This document shows positions 6,186 to 6,350 of a stretch of DNA of 6,350 nucleotides, in pieces. This DNA comes from Candidatus Methanocomedens sp. (GTDB lineage Archaea > Halobacteriota > Methanosarcinia > Methanosarcinales > Methanocomedenaceae), in assembly GCA_013374385.1 (NCBI GenBank), contig QBUR01000126.1, forward strand, positions 1 through 6,350, read 5' to 3'. The number at the start of each line of letters is the position of its first letter. Within the stretch, counting starts at the first letter, position 1. Both the position numbers and the translations under genes were made by a program. The notes beneath the pieces were generated by a model, which was given only the letters and a program-made list of their open reading frames with translations, did no database searches and was not told where the DNA came from.

Positions 6186-6326
6186 TTATGTCCGATGTAC
6201 TCCGACCCATACTGCAGCCCTGCCAGCGTCAGCAGTTGCCTGGCCGTCCTGGATATCCCCCTGTGGCATCCATGGCTGCCAGTTGGTCTTGATATTGAGA
6301 GTGGAGACCTTGGTTTTAATAAAAAA
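6186..6326 (-). pseudogene. Possible decayed tail of a dockerin-like protein
   Basis: On the minus strand an open stretch of 46 codons ends in TAA at 6188-6186. Its last part reads WMPQGDIQDGQATADAGRAA then VWVGVHRT. The GDIQDGQATADA piece resembles one calcium-binding repeat of archaeal dockerin domains (typically G-D-x-N-x-D-G-x-x-x-x-x-D-A), but it looks one or two residues short. Two adjacent TGA codons (6332-6327) block the frame upstream, the other two minus frames are also stopped there, and the only ATG is midway. It is therefore either a remnant of a secreted or surface protein gene or noncoding DNA that looks protein-like by chance. The rest of 6189-6350 shows nothing else I can support. 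Confidence 0.25.
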
Positions 6327-6350
6327 TCATCAAATCATATTGTAATTGCC

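Noticed and set aside
6188..6289. Short plus-strand ATG frame (MSDVLRPILQ...)
   Set aside because: It is 33 codons with no ribosome binding site and no recognised motif, and it overlaps the more suggestive minus-strand dockerin-like stretch.
5755..6345. Plus-strand open frame of 196 codons opposite the DUF39 gene
   Set aside because: Most of it is antisense to the well-conserved DUF39 coding region, it has no recognisable motif, and the minus strand clearly carries the real gene.

Overview
The window looks like chromosomal DNA from a methanogenic or methane-oxidising euryarchaeon, most likely near Methanosarcinales or an ANME-2 type lineage. The support is a tyrosine decarboxylase of methanofuran biosynthesis (MfnA), an archaeal RNA polymerase cleavage factor (TFS), the DUF39-CBS plus NIL-ferredoxin pair used by methanogens to make homocysteine from sulfide, TATA-like promoter elements, and Shine-Dalgarno sites matching an archaeal 16S tail. 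The exact genus cannot be read from the window.

Layout. Positions 1-1167 (+) hold larC without its first codons. It is followed after a short gap by mfnA (1206-2336, +). The tfs gene (2364-2675, -) converges on mfnA with only 27 nt between stops. Positions 2676-2805 are an AT-rich intergenic stretch with the tfs promoter region, a 12-bp direct repeat and a pair of alternative small hairpins. Positions 2806-3114 (+) encode a small, probably degenerate membrane protein that reads like the start of a DUF1616 protein joined to a CPBP-protease-like end. A nucleotide-sugar 4-epimerase follows (3154-4050, +). Positions 4051-4232 are a convergent intergenic region. A two-gene minus-strand operon fills 6123-4233: DUF39-CBS (first), then NIL-domain 2x[4Fe-4S] ferredoxin, with the second gene's ribosome binding site lying inside the end of the first. 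Upstream of that operon (6133-6350) are its promoter and a possible decayed dockerin-like gene tail.

How the genes fit together. The DUF39-CBS and NIL-ferredoxin proteins form a known functional pair in sulfide assimilation into homocysteine. Their CBS domains probably sense S-adenosylmethionine or methylthioadenosine. MfnA supplies tyramine for methanofuran. LarC loads nickel into a pincer cofactor used by LarA-type racemases/epimerases. The epimerase with a DUF1616 fragment hints at a surface-glycan neighbourhood. Apart from the operon, the genes look like independent housekeeping units. I see no mobile element, CRISPR array, tRNA or rRNA. I do not see a convincing undescribed system; the best leads are the chimeric membrane ORF and the dockerin-like remnant.
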